From positions 62,001-126,000 of the forward strand of contig NBAY01000069.1 of the NCBI GenBank assembly GCA_002794775.1: a stretch of DNA of 64,000 bases, in the 5' to 3' direction. The notes beneath the pieces were generated by a model. That model worked only from the letters and a program-made list of their open reading frames with translations. It did not search any database and was not told the DNA's origin. The position numbers and the translations under genes are program-made. Within the stretch, counting starts at the first letter, position 1. Each line of letters begins with the position of its first letter. Of this stretch, positions 1-11,100 are shown piece after piece. This stretch comes from Porodaedalea pini (lineage: Eukaryota; Basidiomycota; Agaricomycetes; Hymenochaetales; Hymenochaetaceae).

Positions 1-1059
1 TGGGGGATCAATAGCAGGGCGGCATACTTTGCACGGCTGCACCATCTGGCAGCATACCAGCATGCCTGAGCTCTGTTCGCAAACCTTGCCTTCATCTGCG
101 TACGGCCGAATTCCGGACTGTTTGCATCGGGCAAGGGTGGACTCAGGAAGTGCTTCGTGTCGCGCGCTGCAGATTGTTGGCAACAAACCAAACGCGATCG
201 TTGATTCACCAAGTGAGAGTGGCGAGTACGACAGGCATAGTGTCGGTTTTTTGAGCGGAACGGGCATCGGTCAGACAACAATGGTGTCTGTGACGCAAGC
301 ATGGAAGAAAGGAATGTTTGCTGTGCACTGAGAGCCGCAATGACCGCGAGAGGTGGAGCAACAAACAAGAACGGCAACGATCCTGGGGATCGATAGTGAG
401 GCAGCACGCTCCGCACGGCCGCATCACCTGGCAGCGTCGCAGCACGTCTGAGGTACTCCGTTTGCCATCCCTGCCTTCGTCTGCGTGCGGCCAGACTTCA
501 GACTTGCGCCTGCATCTGACAAGGGCGGACTCGGGAAGTGCCTCGCGTTGTGCACTGCAGAAACCGGAGACGATCCAAATGCGATCGTACCCTCGCTTTT
601 CGCGTGTTGCATGATGCCCGAGTTCTCTCCCCATGGTGGCGCCGCGCTCTTGACGATCCAGAGATGCCACCCAAGCGCATCGCCCAGTGCACGTTCGCAG
701 TGTCCAACCTCCCGCGGTAGGAGACCGGAGAGCTTTTCCCATGCTCGATTCGAATAGCATCGATCCTGTAAGAATTTAAATACCAGAATGAGTGCGGCGA
801 GGAGAGTGCGGCGAGGGAAGAGGTGGCAGCGGTGTGAGCGGGTTTGCCGGAATCTTACGACGCTCGTCGTTAGACTGCCTTTGAATCTGCATCTGTTGAG
901 TTAATGGAAGCGAAGCATCCATCGGGAGGACTGTCGACACACACGATGCGACCTGTTCGACATCGGTTCCGTTGGAAGACCGCAGAGGTTGGATGTGTCC
1001 AAAGAGGTATTCGCCTGACTCCCGTGCCTCTCCTCTCCTCCACGAGCTCCGACACTTCC

Positions 1060-2292
1060 TACCGCACCACTTCGATGTAGCAGAGCGCCGACTGCAGGAC
1101 GCTGCATCTCGTGCGTGAACAGCGGAGAACACCCTGTGCGAATGTTTTGATCGGAACGAGATCCTTCTCGGACACAACGATTGCGTCGCGTTCGCCGAAG
1201 TGCTCGATGAGAAAGACGGATAGGAAAACGGCTGACGTCGATGTTGAAGCGTGTGGAGTGTCGGCGGGGGCAGAAGGAAGGGGCGAGGAATGCGTCGTAG
1301 GTGAACAGGGCGAGGGAAGTTGAACCGCTCGACATTTTCGGTAGACGCCTTGCTCGGTGTTGAAGTCGTGAGGTCAATGATCAGGTCGTAATACTGAGGT
1401 TTCTCCATGAAGATCGCGTTGGTCGTGCATGCGATCCAGCCACGTCCCGTCTTGCTTTCGCGTTCGAGGCGCTGCAAGTTGCTTAGTGTCACCATGCCGA
1501 GTACTGACGGGCTTTCTGGAGATGGCTCGTCCTTGCTCGGCGCTCCAAAAAGCCCTTGTATTGGCATCCCGAGTGCATGGCCTCTGGACGCCATATGGTG
1601 CTCGCGACAGAGGTCTGATGCGATCCATGCGAGCACACCTGCAACTTCAACCGGCGGGAGCGTGAAGATCAGGATGCGTCGGCGTGAGAGCACAAATTTG
1701 TAGAGCGAAAGCGACGATTGGACGCAAAATTCTGCACAGGGCGTCAGAGCAAGTAGAATAAAAACAGAAACAGACGTACGCCATCGAGCTCGTCGCTCCA
1801 GCCAGACCATAAGTCTGCAGATGCCTTCTCGTCCACCCTGTGTGACTCAAACCACATGCGCGCGGGGGCGAAGTCCGCCTCCGTCAAGTCCCCCGCAGCA
1901 CCCAGCCCCAACAAATCTTCGTCACCTTCCTGCTCCCGAGCATCCGCTTCTGCGTAGATCCCATCCGCCAGAGCACGTAGCGCAGCGACGTGTAGCCACG
2001 GCTGCGGGCGAGGGGCGGTCTTGAGGAGGATACCGAGCGACGCCAGCCTAAACCCGCGATGCGCCTGAGCACGCGTTGGTCGTCGTCGAAAGACGGCGAG
2101 CCCACTACGGGCGCCATGTGAGAGATATACAGGGTCACGCTCTACGAGCTGAAGTCCACTTGGGAGCACGCTGAACTCGACGCCGTCGAGGCTGAGGTTG
2201 TCATCGGCCTTCGACACCCAGTCGATGACATTTCCCTTCGTAGGGTGGAATGAGGCGTGGAATATTGCGACTGGCAGACTGTCCATTGACAT
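1060..2292 (-). pseudogene. DENN/LCHN-like gene, left arm mirror copy
   Basis: Inverted copy of 5690-6922, with the ATG at 2292 on the minus strand. It differs from the right-arm copy by a one-base G insertion near 1280. That insertion fuses the second block into a longer artificial 344-codon frame (776-1810). The two copies would give complementary transcripts if either were read through the centre of the palindrome. Confidence 0.48.
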
Positions 2293-2668
2293 CAGTTCCG
2301 TCGGAAGGCCGCAAGGTTGGATGTGTCCTAAGAGGTATTCGCCCTTGACTCCCGTGCCTCTCCTCTCCTCCACGAGCTCCGACACTTCCTACCGCACCAC
2401 TTCGATGTAGCAGAGCGCCGACTGCAGGATGCTGCATCTCGTGCGTGAACGGTGGAGAACCCCTTGTGCGAATGTTTTGATCGGAACGAGATCCTTCTCG
2501 GACACAACGGTTGCGTTGCGTTCGCCAAAGTGCTCGGTGAGAAAGGCGGATGGGAAAACGGCTGACGTCGATGTTGAAGCGTGTGGAGCGTCGGCGGGGC
2601 AGAAGGAAGAGGCGAGGAATGCGTTCAAGGTGAACAGGGCGAGGGAAGTTGAACCGCTCGACGATTTC

Positions 2669-3033
2669 GGTAGATGTCGCCAGTCCCTCCCTGCCTGACA
2701 ATGACGAGAGAGAGAACGGCGACGTCGCGACCGATGATGCAGCCACGGACCGGCTTGCACTTTCTCGCCGGTGCGGCAGAGACGGTAGCAAGAGTGACCA
2801 GCAGAAAGGAGAAGGCGAACGGTTGGAATGAGTACACCCTGCTTCATCGGGAAGTCCTGCTCGTCGTTTCCGCCAGAGAAGCGAAAGATGTAGCCTCTGA
2901 ACTCATCACCAAGCGAGTCACCAGGGACGCCTGGGACATCTTCTTGCCGTGGAAGATGCGGCAACGACGCTCATCGTCGATGTCGATCGTCTTTTGCTGG
3001 CCCATCGCCGGGTCAGTGATGTCAAAACTTCAT
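2669..3033 (-). pseudogene. ribosomal protein eS6 (RPS6) 5' fragment, left arm
   Basis: Mirror copy of 4949-5313. Reading from the ATG at 3033, the sequence matches the N-terminal half of eS6, a protein of the 40S subunit, but only across frameshifts. A one-base T insertion follows codon 3 and a small deletion follows the MSQ codons. About 115 of the usual ~240 codons remain, after which the homology stops at the ~390-bp repeat. No eS6 C-terminus is present, so this is a truncated, frameshifted gene fragment. Confidence 0.75.
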
Positions 3034-3835
3034 GGCCGGTGGTGTCTTGCAGAGCTCGTCGTGTTCTGCCCCTTCAGGCAAGCAAAAAAAAACACTGAAA
3101 AGTAATATTTAGTGTATTCAAATAGTTTTCATGAATTTGTTTTTGCTTACCTTGAGTGTGTGGCCGGTGGGACACCTGAGCTCGTTGTTGAAGGTGAAGA
3201 CGAAACGACACGAACAACGACGACGCGTCGGTTGTATTGCCTGATTTGGCCGATCGACACGTCTCAAACAAGTAATCAAAGCATTCCGTGATCTTCGGAT
3301 ATCTTGAAGGTCTCAGCTGTCGGCCTCAAAACATTTCTACGGACGCGTTTAAAAATACAAAAAAATATGGAATAGTTTTATTATGTATTTATCTCTAGAA
3401 TAGCCAAGAACTACGCGTCCAACGCGTTTTTTTATGGTGTCATAAATACAACAGTAATCCTCACATGTAGCACTAGGCCTCCAGAGGCATACACCAAAGT
3501 AAAATATGTTCTGAAAGGCCTGACACCTATTCTGTCATGAAGTAAGTATTACACTATGTATGTATGCAAGGGTTCAAGCCAATCAGACAAGAATTGACTT
3601 CATAATAGAGAAGGAGGTGACTTCATGAGATCTCCTGAATCTGAGTGTTTTGCATATCCTGTTCCCATTTTTTACTTTTATGGCACATAAAATATTGGGC
3701 ATATCCATAATAGATAGTTCTATGTTTCTGTAAATTTACAAGTTTCCAGCCTCAGTGGTTGGAGCTGGGTGAATTGCACAACATCGAAAATCATGGGTTT
3801 AAGAAGTTCAGAGAAAGTATATATTCATGTTGTTG

Positions 3836-4144
3836 GTTGGTTCAAAGTATGAGAAGCTCAACAAAATTAGTTATTTGTATTTGAGTATGTTCCAAGAAAA
3901 ATATCCAGTCCTTAGTTTTGTGGTGAGGGAAAAGTTCGGAATGGGGAGTGAAATGAGAGGTGATACAGTTCATGTTTCATGAAACTCGACACAAATCCAA
4001 GAAACACAGAGCAGTTTTGCATGTATTTCCTCTCCCCCTTCAGAACTTTCCTCTAACTCCGAGATCTAGCACCTGATTACATTTATTATAGTCATATAAA
4101 GTACTAATATCTATTTTATAGAGTTCCTGAGGTTTGGAATAAAG
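3836..4144. other. palindrome spacer
   Basis: 309 bp of AT-rich single-copy sequence between the palindrome arms. No gene is seen. Confidence 0.8.
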
Positions 4145-4948
4145 CAACAACATGAATATATACTTTCTCTGAACTTCTTAAACCCATGATTTTTCGATGT
4201 TGTGCAATTCACCCAGCTCCAACCACTGAGGCTGGAAACTTGTAAATTTACAGAAACATAGAACTATCTATTATGGATATGCCCAATATTTTATGTGCCA
4301 TAAAAGTAAAAAATGGGAACAGGATATGCAAAACACTCAGATTCAGGAGATCTCATGAAGTCACCTCCTTCTCTATTATGAAGTCAATTCTTGTCTGATT
4401 GGCTTGAACCCTTGCATACATACATAGTGTAATACTTACTTCATGACAGAATAGGTGTCAGGCCTTTCAGAACATATTTTACTTTGGTGTATGCCTCTGG
4501 AGGCCTAGTGCTACATGTGAGGATTACTGTTGTATTTATGACACCATAAAAAAACGCGTTGGACGCGTAGTTCTTGGCTATTCTAGAGATAAATACATAA
4601 TAAAACTATTCCATATTTTTTTGTATTTTTAAACGCGTCCGTAGAAATGTTTTGAGGCCGACAGCTGAGACCTTCAAGATATCCGAAGATCACGGAATGC
4701 TTTGATTACTTGTTTGAGACGTGTCGATCGGCCAAATCAGGCAATACAACCGACGCGTCGTCGTTGTTCGTGTCGTTTCGTCTTCACCTTCAACAACGAG
4801 CTCAGGTGTCCCACCGGCCACACACTCAAGGTAAGCAAAAACAAATTCATGAAAACTATTTGAATACACTAAATATTACTTTTCAGTGTCTTTTTTTTGC
4901 TTGCCTGAAGGGGCAGAACATGACGAGCTCTGCAAGACACCACCGGCC

Positions 4949-5313
4949 ATGAAGTTTTGACATCACTGACCCGGCGATGGGCCAGCAAAAGACGATCGAC
5001 ATCGACGATGAGCGTCGTTGCCGCATCTTCCACGGCAAGAAGATGTCCCAGGCGTCCCTGGTGACTCGCTTGGTGATGAGTTCAGAGGCTACATCTTTCG
5101 CTTCTCTGGCGGAAACGACGAGCAGGACTTCCCGATGAAGCAGGGTGTACTCATTCCAACCGTTCGCCTTCTCCTTTCTGCTGGTCACTCTTGCTACCGT
5201 CTCTGCCGCACCGGCGAGAAAGTGCAAGCCGGTCCGTGGCTGCATCATCGGTCGCGACGTCGCCGTTCTCTCTCTCGTCATTGTCAGGCAGGGAGGGACT
5301 GGCGACATCTACC
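4949..5313 (+). pseudogene. ribosomal protein eS6 (RPS6) 5' fragment, right arm
   Basis: From the ATG at 4949 the reading frames show eS6 landmarks: [20 protein letters not shown], then in the next frame [33 protein letters not shown] and [14 protein letters not shown] third frame (within 5145-5357) gives [20 protein letters not shown]. These are consecutive segments of the family's N-terminal half, split by at least three frame changes, so the gene is dead. Upstream DNA (4710-4890) contains an intron-like GTAAGC...TTTTCAG segment, which suggests a DNA-level copy rather than a retrocopy. The identification rests on remembered family sequence. Confidence 0.78.
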
Positions 5314-5700
5314 GAAATCGTCGAGCGGTTCAACTTCCCTCGCCCTGTTCACCTTGAACGCATTCCTCGCCTCTTCCTTCTGCCCCGCCGACGCTCCACA
5401 CGCTTCAACATCGACGTCAGCCGTTTTCCCATCCGCCTTTCTCACCGAGCACTTTGGCGAACGCGACGCAACCGTTGTGTCCGAGAAGGATCTCGTTCCG
5501 ATCAAAACATTCGCACAAGGGGTTCTCCACCGTTCACGCACGAGATGCAGCATCCTGCAGTCGGCGCTCTGCTACATCGAAGTGGTGCGGTAGGAAGTGT
5601 CGGAGCTCGTGGAGGAGAGGAGAGGCACGGGAGTCAAGGGCGAATACCTCTTAGGACACATCCAACCTTGCGGCCTTCCGACGGAACTGATGTCAATGGA
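5313..5700 (+). repeat. ~390-bp direct repeat copy 1 (right arm), copy 2 at 6636-7020
   Basis: The segments 5313-5700 and 6636-7020 are direct repeats (shared starts at CTACCGAAA and GTCGAGCGGTTCAACTTCCC; shared ends near GGAACNGATGTC), diverged by scattered substitutions and small indels. The same pair occurs in mirror orientation in the left arm (about 961-1347 and 2281-2670). Copy 2 corresponds to the 3' part of the DENN-like gene. Copy 1 therefore looks like a partial duplication of that gene's tail placed between the eS6 fragment and the DENN-like 5' end. Confidence 0.8.
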
Positions 5701-6922
5701 CAGTCTGCCAGTCGCAATATTCCACGCCTCATTCCACCCTACGAAGGGAAATGTCATCGACTGGGTGTCGAAGGCCGATGACAACCTCAGCCTCGACGGC
5801 GTCGAGTTCAGCGTGCTCCCAAGTGGACTTCAGCTCGTAGAGCGTGACCCTGTATATCTCTCACATGGCGCCCGTAGTGGGCTCGCCGTCTTTCGACGAC
5901 GACCAACGCGTGCTCAGGCGCATCGCGGGTTTAGGCTGGCGTCGCTCGGTATCCTCCTCAAGACCGCCCCTCGCCCGCAGCCGTGGCTACACGTCGCTGC
6001 GCTACGTGCTCTGGCGGATGGGATCTACGCAGAAGCGGATGCTCGGGAGCAGGAAGGTGACGAAGATTTGTTGGGGCTGGGTGCTGCGGGGGACTTGACG
6101 GAGGCGGACTTCGCCCCTGCGCGCATGTGGTTTGAGTCACACAGGGTGGACGAGAAGGCATCTGCAGACTTATGGTCTGGCTGGAGCGACGAGCTCGATG
6201 GCGTACGTCTGTTTCTGTTTTTATTCTACTTGCTCTGACGCCCTGTGCAGAATTTTGCGTCCAATCGTCGCTTTCGCTCTACAAATTTGTGCTCTCACGC
6301 CGACGCATCCTGATCTTCACGCTCCCGCCGGTTGAAGTTGCAGGTGTGCTCGCATGGATCGCATCAGACCTCTGTCGCGAGCACCATATGGCGTCCAGAG
6401 GCCATGCACTCGGGATGCCAATACAAGGGCTTTTTGGAGCGCCGAGCAAGGACGAGCCATCTCCAGAAAGCCCGTCAGTACTCGGCATGGTGACACTAAG
6501 CAACTTGCAGCGCCTCGAACGCGAAAGCAAGACGGGACGTGGCTGGATCGCATGCACGACCAACGCGATCTTCATGGAGAAACCTCAGTATTACGACCTG
6601 ATCATTGACCTCACGACTTCAACACCGAGCAAGGCGTCTACCGAAAATGTCGAGCGGTTCAACTTCCCTCGCCCTGTTCACCTACGACGCATTCCTCGCC
6701 CTTCCTTCTGCCCCCGCCGACACTCCACACGCTTCAACATCGACGTCAGCCGTTTTCCTATCCGTCTTTCTCATCGAGCACTTCGGCGAACGCGACGCAA
6801 TCGTTGTGTCCGAGAAGGATCTCGTTCCGATCAAAACATTCGCACAGGGTGTTCTCCGCTGTTCACGCACGAGATGCAGCGTCCTGCAGTCGGCGCTCTG
6901 CTACATCGAAGTGGTGCGGTAG
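5690..6922 (+). pseudogene. DENN/LCHN (DUF2347)-like gene, right arm, probably decayed
   Basis: An ATG at 5690 opens 171 codons resembling the N-terminal part of the LCHN/DENND11-type (DUF2347) family, including GNVIDWVSKADDNLSLDGVE and FSVLPSGLQLVERDPVY. An intron near 6203-6249 (alternative donor at 6208; acceptor TGTGCAG) joins to a second coding block carrying YKFVLSRRRILIFTLPPVE, RGWIACTTNAIFMEKPQYYD and LIIDLTT. A further block (6605-6922, another frame) contains [16 protein letters not shown] and [14 protein letters not shown] and ends in TAG at 6920-6922. The frame change around 6600-6700 may be an intron or a frameshift. Family members act in membrane traffic as DENN-domain Rab regulators. 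The family assignment is an inference from motifs, and function of this copy is doubtful. Confidence 0.5.
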
Positions 6923-7689
6923 GAAGTGTCGGAGCTCGTGGAGGAGAGGAGAGGCACGGGAGTCAGGCGAATACCTCTTTGGACACATCCAACCTCTGCG
7001 GTCTTCCAACGGAACCGATGTCGAACAGGTCGCATCGTGTGTGTCGACAGTCCTCCCGATGGATGCTTCGCTTCCATTAACTCAACAGATGCAGATTCAA
7101 AGGCAGTCTAACGACGAGCGTCGTAAGATTCCGGCAAACCCGCTCACACCGCTGCCACCTCTTCCCTCGCCGCACTCTCCTCGCCGCACTCATTCTGGTA
7201 TTTAAATTCTTACAGGATCGATGCTATTCGAATCGAGCATGGGAAAAGCTCTCCGGTCTCCTACCGCGGGAGGTTGGACACTGCGAACGTGCACTGGGCG
7301 ATGCGCTTGGGTGGCATCTCTGGATCGTCAAGAGCGCGGCGCCACCATGGGGAGAGAACTCGGGCATCATGCAACACGCGAAAAGCGAGGGTACGATCGC
7401 ATTTGGATCGTCTCCGGTTTCTGCAGTGCACAACGCGAGGCACTTCCCGAGTCCGCCCTTGTCAGATGCAGGCGCAAGTCTGAAGTCTGGCCGCACGCAG
7501 ACGAAGGCAGGGATGGCAAACGGAGTACCTCAGACGTGCTGCGACGCTGCCAGGTGATGCGGCCGTGCGGAGCGTGCTGCCTCACTATCGATCCCCAGGA
7601 TCGTTGCCGTTCTTGTTTGTTGCTCCACCTCTCGCGGTCATTGCGGCTCTCAGTGCACAGCAAACATTCCTTTCTTCCATGCTTGCGTC

Positions 7690-8112
7690 TGTTAGGCGGA
7701 AGCCCGGGAGACGGCTCGGACTGGGCAGGCCTCGGCTAACTGTCGTCTGGGACGTGCTATACTCGAGCGTAGACTCGGGACACGCTTACTCAGGCTAGGT
7801 CGACGCGGAGGTAAGAGGATTAATACAAGACTAGACTAATACAAGGGGGACGAGTCTCACCTAGGTCGACGCGGAGGTAAGAGGAAAAGCAGAACAAGGA
7901 GTTCATGCGATTCCTGAGACCTTATATAGCGACGACCGTGAGACTATATTACCTAACATTACATAACGAGTGGGAATGGAACGAATGAAGGTCGTGTAGA
8001 GGGGGTGTGGGAAGTGATTGGAAAGATGATTAAGGATAATGAAAAGGAGCAATTAACAGAAACGAAAAAGGAAAAGGGGAAATAAAGAAAAGGGGAAGTT
8101 CGAGTCCTGACA
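7690..8112 (-). repeat. 3' LTR of A1
   Basis: It is the same 423-bp sequence as 13523-13945. In element sense it is preceded by a G-rich polypurine tract (plus-strand C-run 8116-8123) and the pol stop codon, which directly abuts the LTR boundary at 8112/8113. Confidence 0.95.
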
Positions 8113-11100
8113 TTACCCCCCCCTCAAGGTTGGGCGTCCCGACCAACCAAGATCGCGGTCGTCTGGCTCGGTGTCGACGAAGAGCGGGCGGAGTCGTGAG
8201 CGAGGGATATCGAGTTTGCGGGGAGCACCGGGGTGTTTGAGGTAGAATTCAGCAATTGCCTCTTTTGCGTTCTCGCCGAAGTCCGTCTCCGGTTGCCAGG
8301 TCGGTTCGTTGTACCCGACCCACTTGACGAGGTACTGTAGTTTACCTCGGTGCAGACGTGAGTCAATGACCTCTTCAACCTCGTATTCTTCTTCGTTGTC
8401 GACGACTTCCGGTGGTGGTGGTGGCGGTAGCTTCTGGCTCTCAAACGACGGTTCAACGGCGGGTTTCAACAGGGCTTCGTTGAAGACAGGGTGGACCTTT
8501 TTCCATCGCTTCGGGAGTTTGAGCTTGTACGCGCTCGCTCCTACCTTGTCGACGACGTCAAAGGGGCCGTACCATTTGTCTGCAAGTTTCTTTGTCGGCG
8601 AGTCCGTACTGATGTTTCGCCCGTCAAGGAAGACCTTGTCGCCAGCCTTGTATTCCACCGATGCTCCTGCCGTCCGGTCATGGTAGCGTTTCATGTCTTC
8701 TGCTGCCTTGACCAGATTGTCCCTTGCCGCGCGATGGGTCTCCTTGATGTGCTTCGCGAATTCTTCTGCCGACATGTTGGTAGAGGAAGTTCGTACGGCG
8801 TCGAAGCTCCTAGGGTGACGTCCAGTGTTCGCGTAGAAGGGCGACATCTTTGTCGCCGAGTGTTCTCGGTTGTTGTAGGCGAACTCTGCGAGAGGGAGCC
8901 AGTCTTTCCAGTCTGACTGCCGATGGTCAACGAAGAGCCGGAGGTACTGTTCGAGCTCTTGGTTGACGCGTTCCGTCTGACCGTCCGTTTGCGGGTGATA
9001 CGCCGTCGACGGGTTGCCTTCGATGTGTAGGAGTTTGTACAGCTCCCTCATCATTGATGCGTCAAACTGCGTGCCTCGGTCATGGATGATCTTTTTTGGC
9101 AAGCCATGGAGACGGAAGACGTGGTCGCGGTACAGTTGAGCCATGCCTTCCGCTGACAATTTTGTCGTCGTCGGGATCGCGTGCATCTGTTTCGAGAACC
9201 TATCGACGAAAACGCAGATTGCGTTGTGCCCCTTGGAGTCCGGGAGTTCTCCGATGAGGTCGACCGTGACAATTTCCCAGGGACCTTCAGGGACCGCGTT
9301 TGGATGAAGTGGCCTCGACCTTGATGCCCTCAGAGCCTTCGTTCGTTGGCAGCGGTCACATCCTCGGACGTATGCTCGGACATCGGAGAACATTGACGCC
9401 CACCAGAAGTCTCGACGTACCAGTTCGACCGTCTTCGACGATCCCGGATGTCCTGCCAGGGTCGAGTCGTGGCACTCCCTCAACACCGCTTCCTTCATCG
9501 TCGACGGCACGTACACCTTGCCTTTCATTCGCCACAACCCGTCGACCTCTACCATATTCGTCGGCCTTTCCGACTCGTCTTGTGCCCTCTGCGCTTCACC
9601 CACTCGTTCCAACACTTCATCCCGCGACGTCCTCACTATTCCACGATTCAACCACTTTTCCTTGATGAAGACGATGCCGTCGTTGTCATCCTGGCCCTTG
9701 TCGTAACCTGCCTTGCGCGATAATAGGTCCGCCTTGCCCATCGTCTTCCCCGACTTGTGTTCGAGGTGGAAGTCAAACTCTTCGAGTTCGGTTCGCCAGC
9801 GGGCTTGACGGTAGCTAAGCTTCTGCGCTGACCTGAAGTAGGTGAGGTTAGCGTGGTCGGACCAGATTTCGATCGTGTGGCGAGCGCCGAGGAGGTATTG
9901 TCGCCATTCCTTGAGCGCCGAAACGATCGCGAGCATCTCCTTGTCGTAGATCTCGTAGTTTCGTTCAGCGGGTAGGAGCGCTTCTGACCTATAGGCAATC
10001 ACCCTCCACTTCCCTTCCTGTTTTTGCAACAGTACACCGCCGAGCGCAAAGTTTGACGAGTCCGCTTCTACGCGGAAAGGACCCTCGTCGTTGGCGATGG
10101 CTAGGACTGGAGGTGAGCAGAGACGTCGTCTCAGCTCCTCGAACGCTTCCTGCTGTTCGGTCTCCCATACCCAGTCCTTCTTGCCTGTTAACGACGTCAG
10201 CGGATGGACCACCTTACTGTAGTCCTTGATGAACCGTCGTAGCCAGTTACCCATGCCGAGGAATTGTTGTAGCTGTTTCAGGTTTCGTGGGACCGGCCAG
10301 TTCGCAATCGCCTCCGTCTTTGCTGGGTCAGCCTTGATCTCGCCATTACCGATGATGTGGCCGAGGTATTTGACGACCTTGGCGTCAAATTCGCACTTCT
10401 CCGGCTTCAGGTACAGGCCATTCTCTCGCAGGATCTGAAGGACGCGCCTCGACGTGTCTATATGTTCCTCAATGGTCTCCGAGAGGATCAATATGTCGTC
10501 GAGGTATACGATGATCAGGTTAGCGTAAATCAGTTCCTTGAAGATGTGATTGACAAAAGCCTGGAACGTTGCCGGGGCGTTGCAGAGACCAAAGAACATG
10601 ACCGTCGGTTCGAAGAGGCCCATGTTTGTGCGAAACGCTGCTTTCCATTCGTCACCCTCGCGGATCCGGATATTGTAGTACCCCCAGCGAAGGTCAAGCT
10701 TAGTGATGTACTTCGCTTTCTTGACCTTGTCGACGAGTTCGTCAATGAGAGGGAGGGGATACTTGTTCTTGATCGTACCGTCATTGAGCTTACGGTAATC
10801 CTGGATCGGGCGTAGCGATTTGTCGGCCTTCTTAATAAAGAAGAAGGGCGACGCCATGGGCGATATCGACCGTCGAATGCGACCCGACTTCAAGTTTTCA
10901 TCGAGGAAGTCCTTGAGTGACTGTTGCTCTGTTGGCGTGAGCGGGTAGATTTTACAGTCACTTGGTTTGAAGTCGGGCTTCAAGTCGATGACGTGGTCCC
11001 ACGGTCGGTGTTCCGGTAGCTTTTCGAAGCCTTTTTCGCTAAAGACGTCGGCGTAGTCGTTGAGGTATGCGGGCCAGGACTCCTTGTCCATTCGCACCTC

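Larger units (their letters stand above)
1..3835. repeat. left arm of giant palindrome
   Basis: This stretch is the reverse complement of 4145-7689 plus 13951-14241. The coordinate sum is about 7981 for the part up to 7689; position 1 pairs with 14241 and position 291 with 13951. I count only a handful of differences over about 3.8 kb, for example a 1-bp G indel near 1280/6703, a C/T difference near 2520/5463, an indel in the A-run near 3086 and a 1-bp indel near 3790/4190. The arm continues past the left window edge. From the centre outward it holds AT-rich DNA, an eS6 fragment, a ~390-bp repeat, a DENN-like gene region, a second copy of the ~390-bp repeat, and ~390-bp tandem units. Confidence 0.95.
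4145..7689. repeat. right arm of giant palindrome (inner part)
   Basis: Reverse complement of 292-3835. It ends at GCGTC (7685-7689), where retrotransposon A1 is inserted. The arm resumes after the element at 13951 and pairs with 291 down to 1. The 309-bp centre (3836-4144) is single copy and AT-rich. Since A1 is in only one arm, and small differences separate the arms, the two arms are physically distinct sequences. Confidence 0.95.

Noticed and set aside
776..1810. 344-codon minus-strand frame in the left arm as a gene of its own
   Set aside because: It is the mirrored DENN-like second block, extended by a one-base indel into repeat sequence. The right-arm copy has a different end.
9300..9723. 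Plus-strand open frames inside A1 pol
   Set aside because: Antisense shadows of the integrase region.
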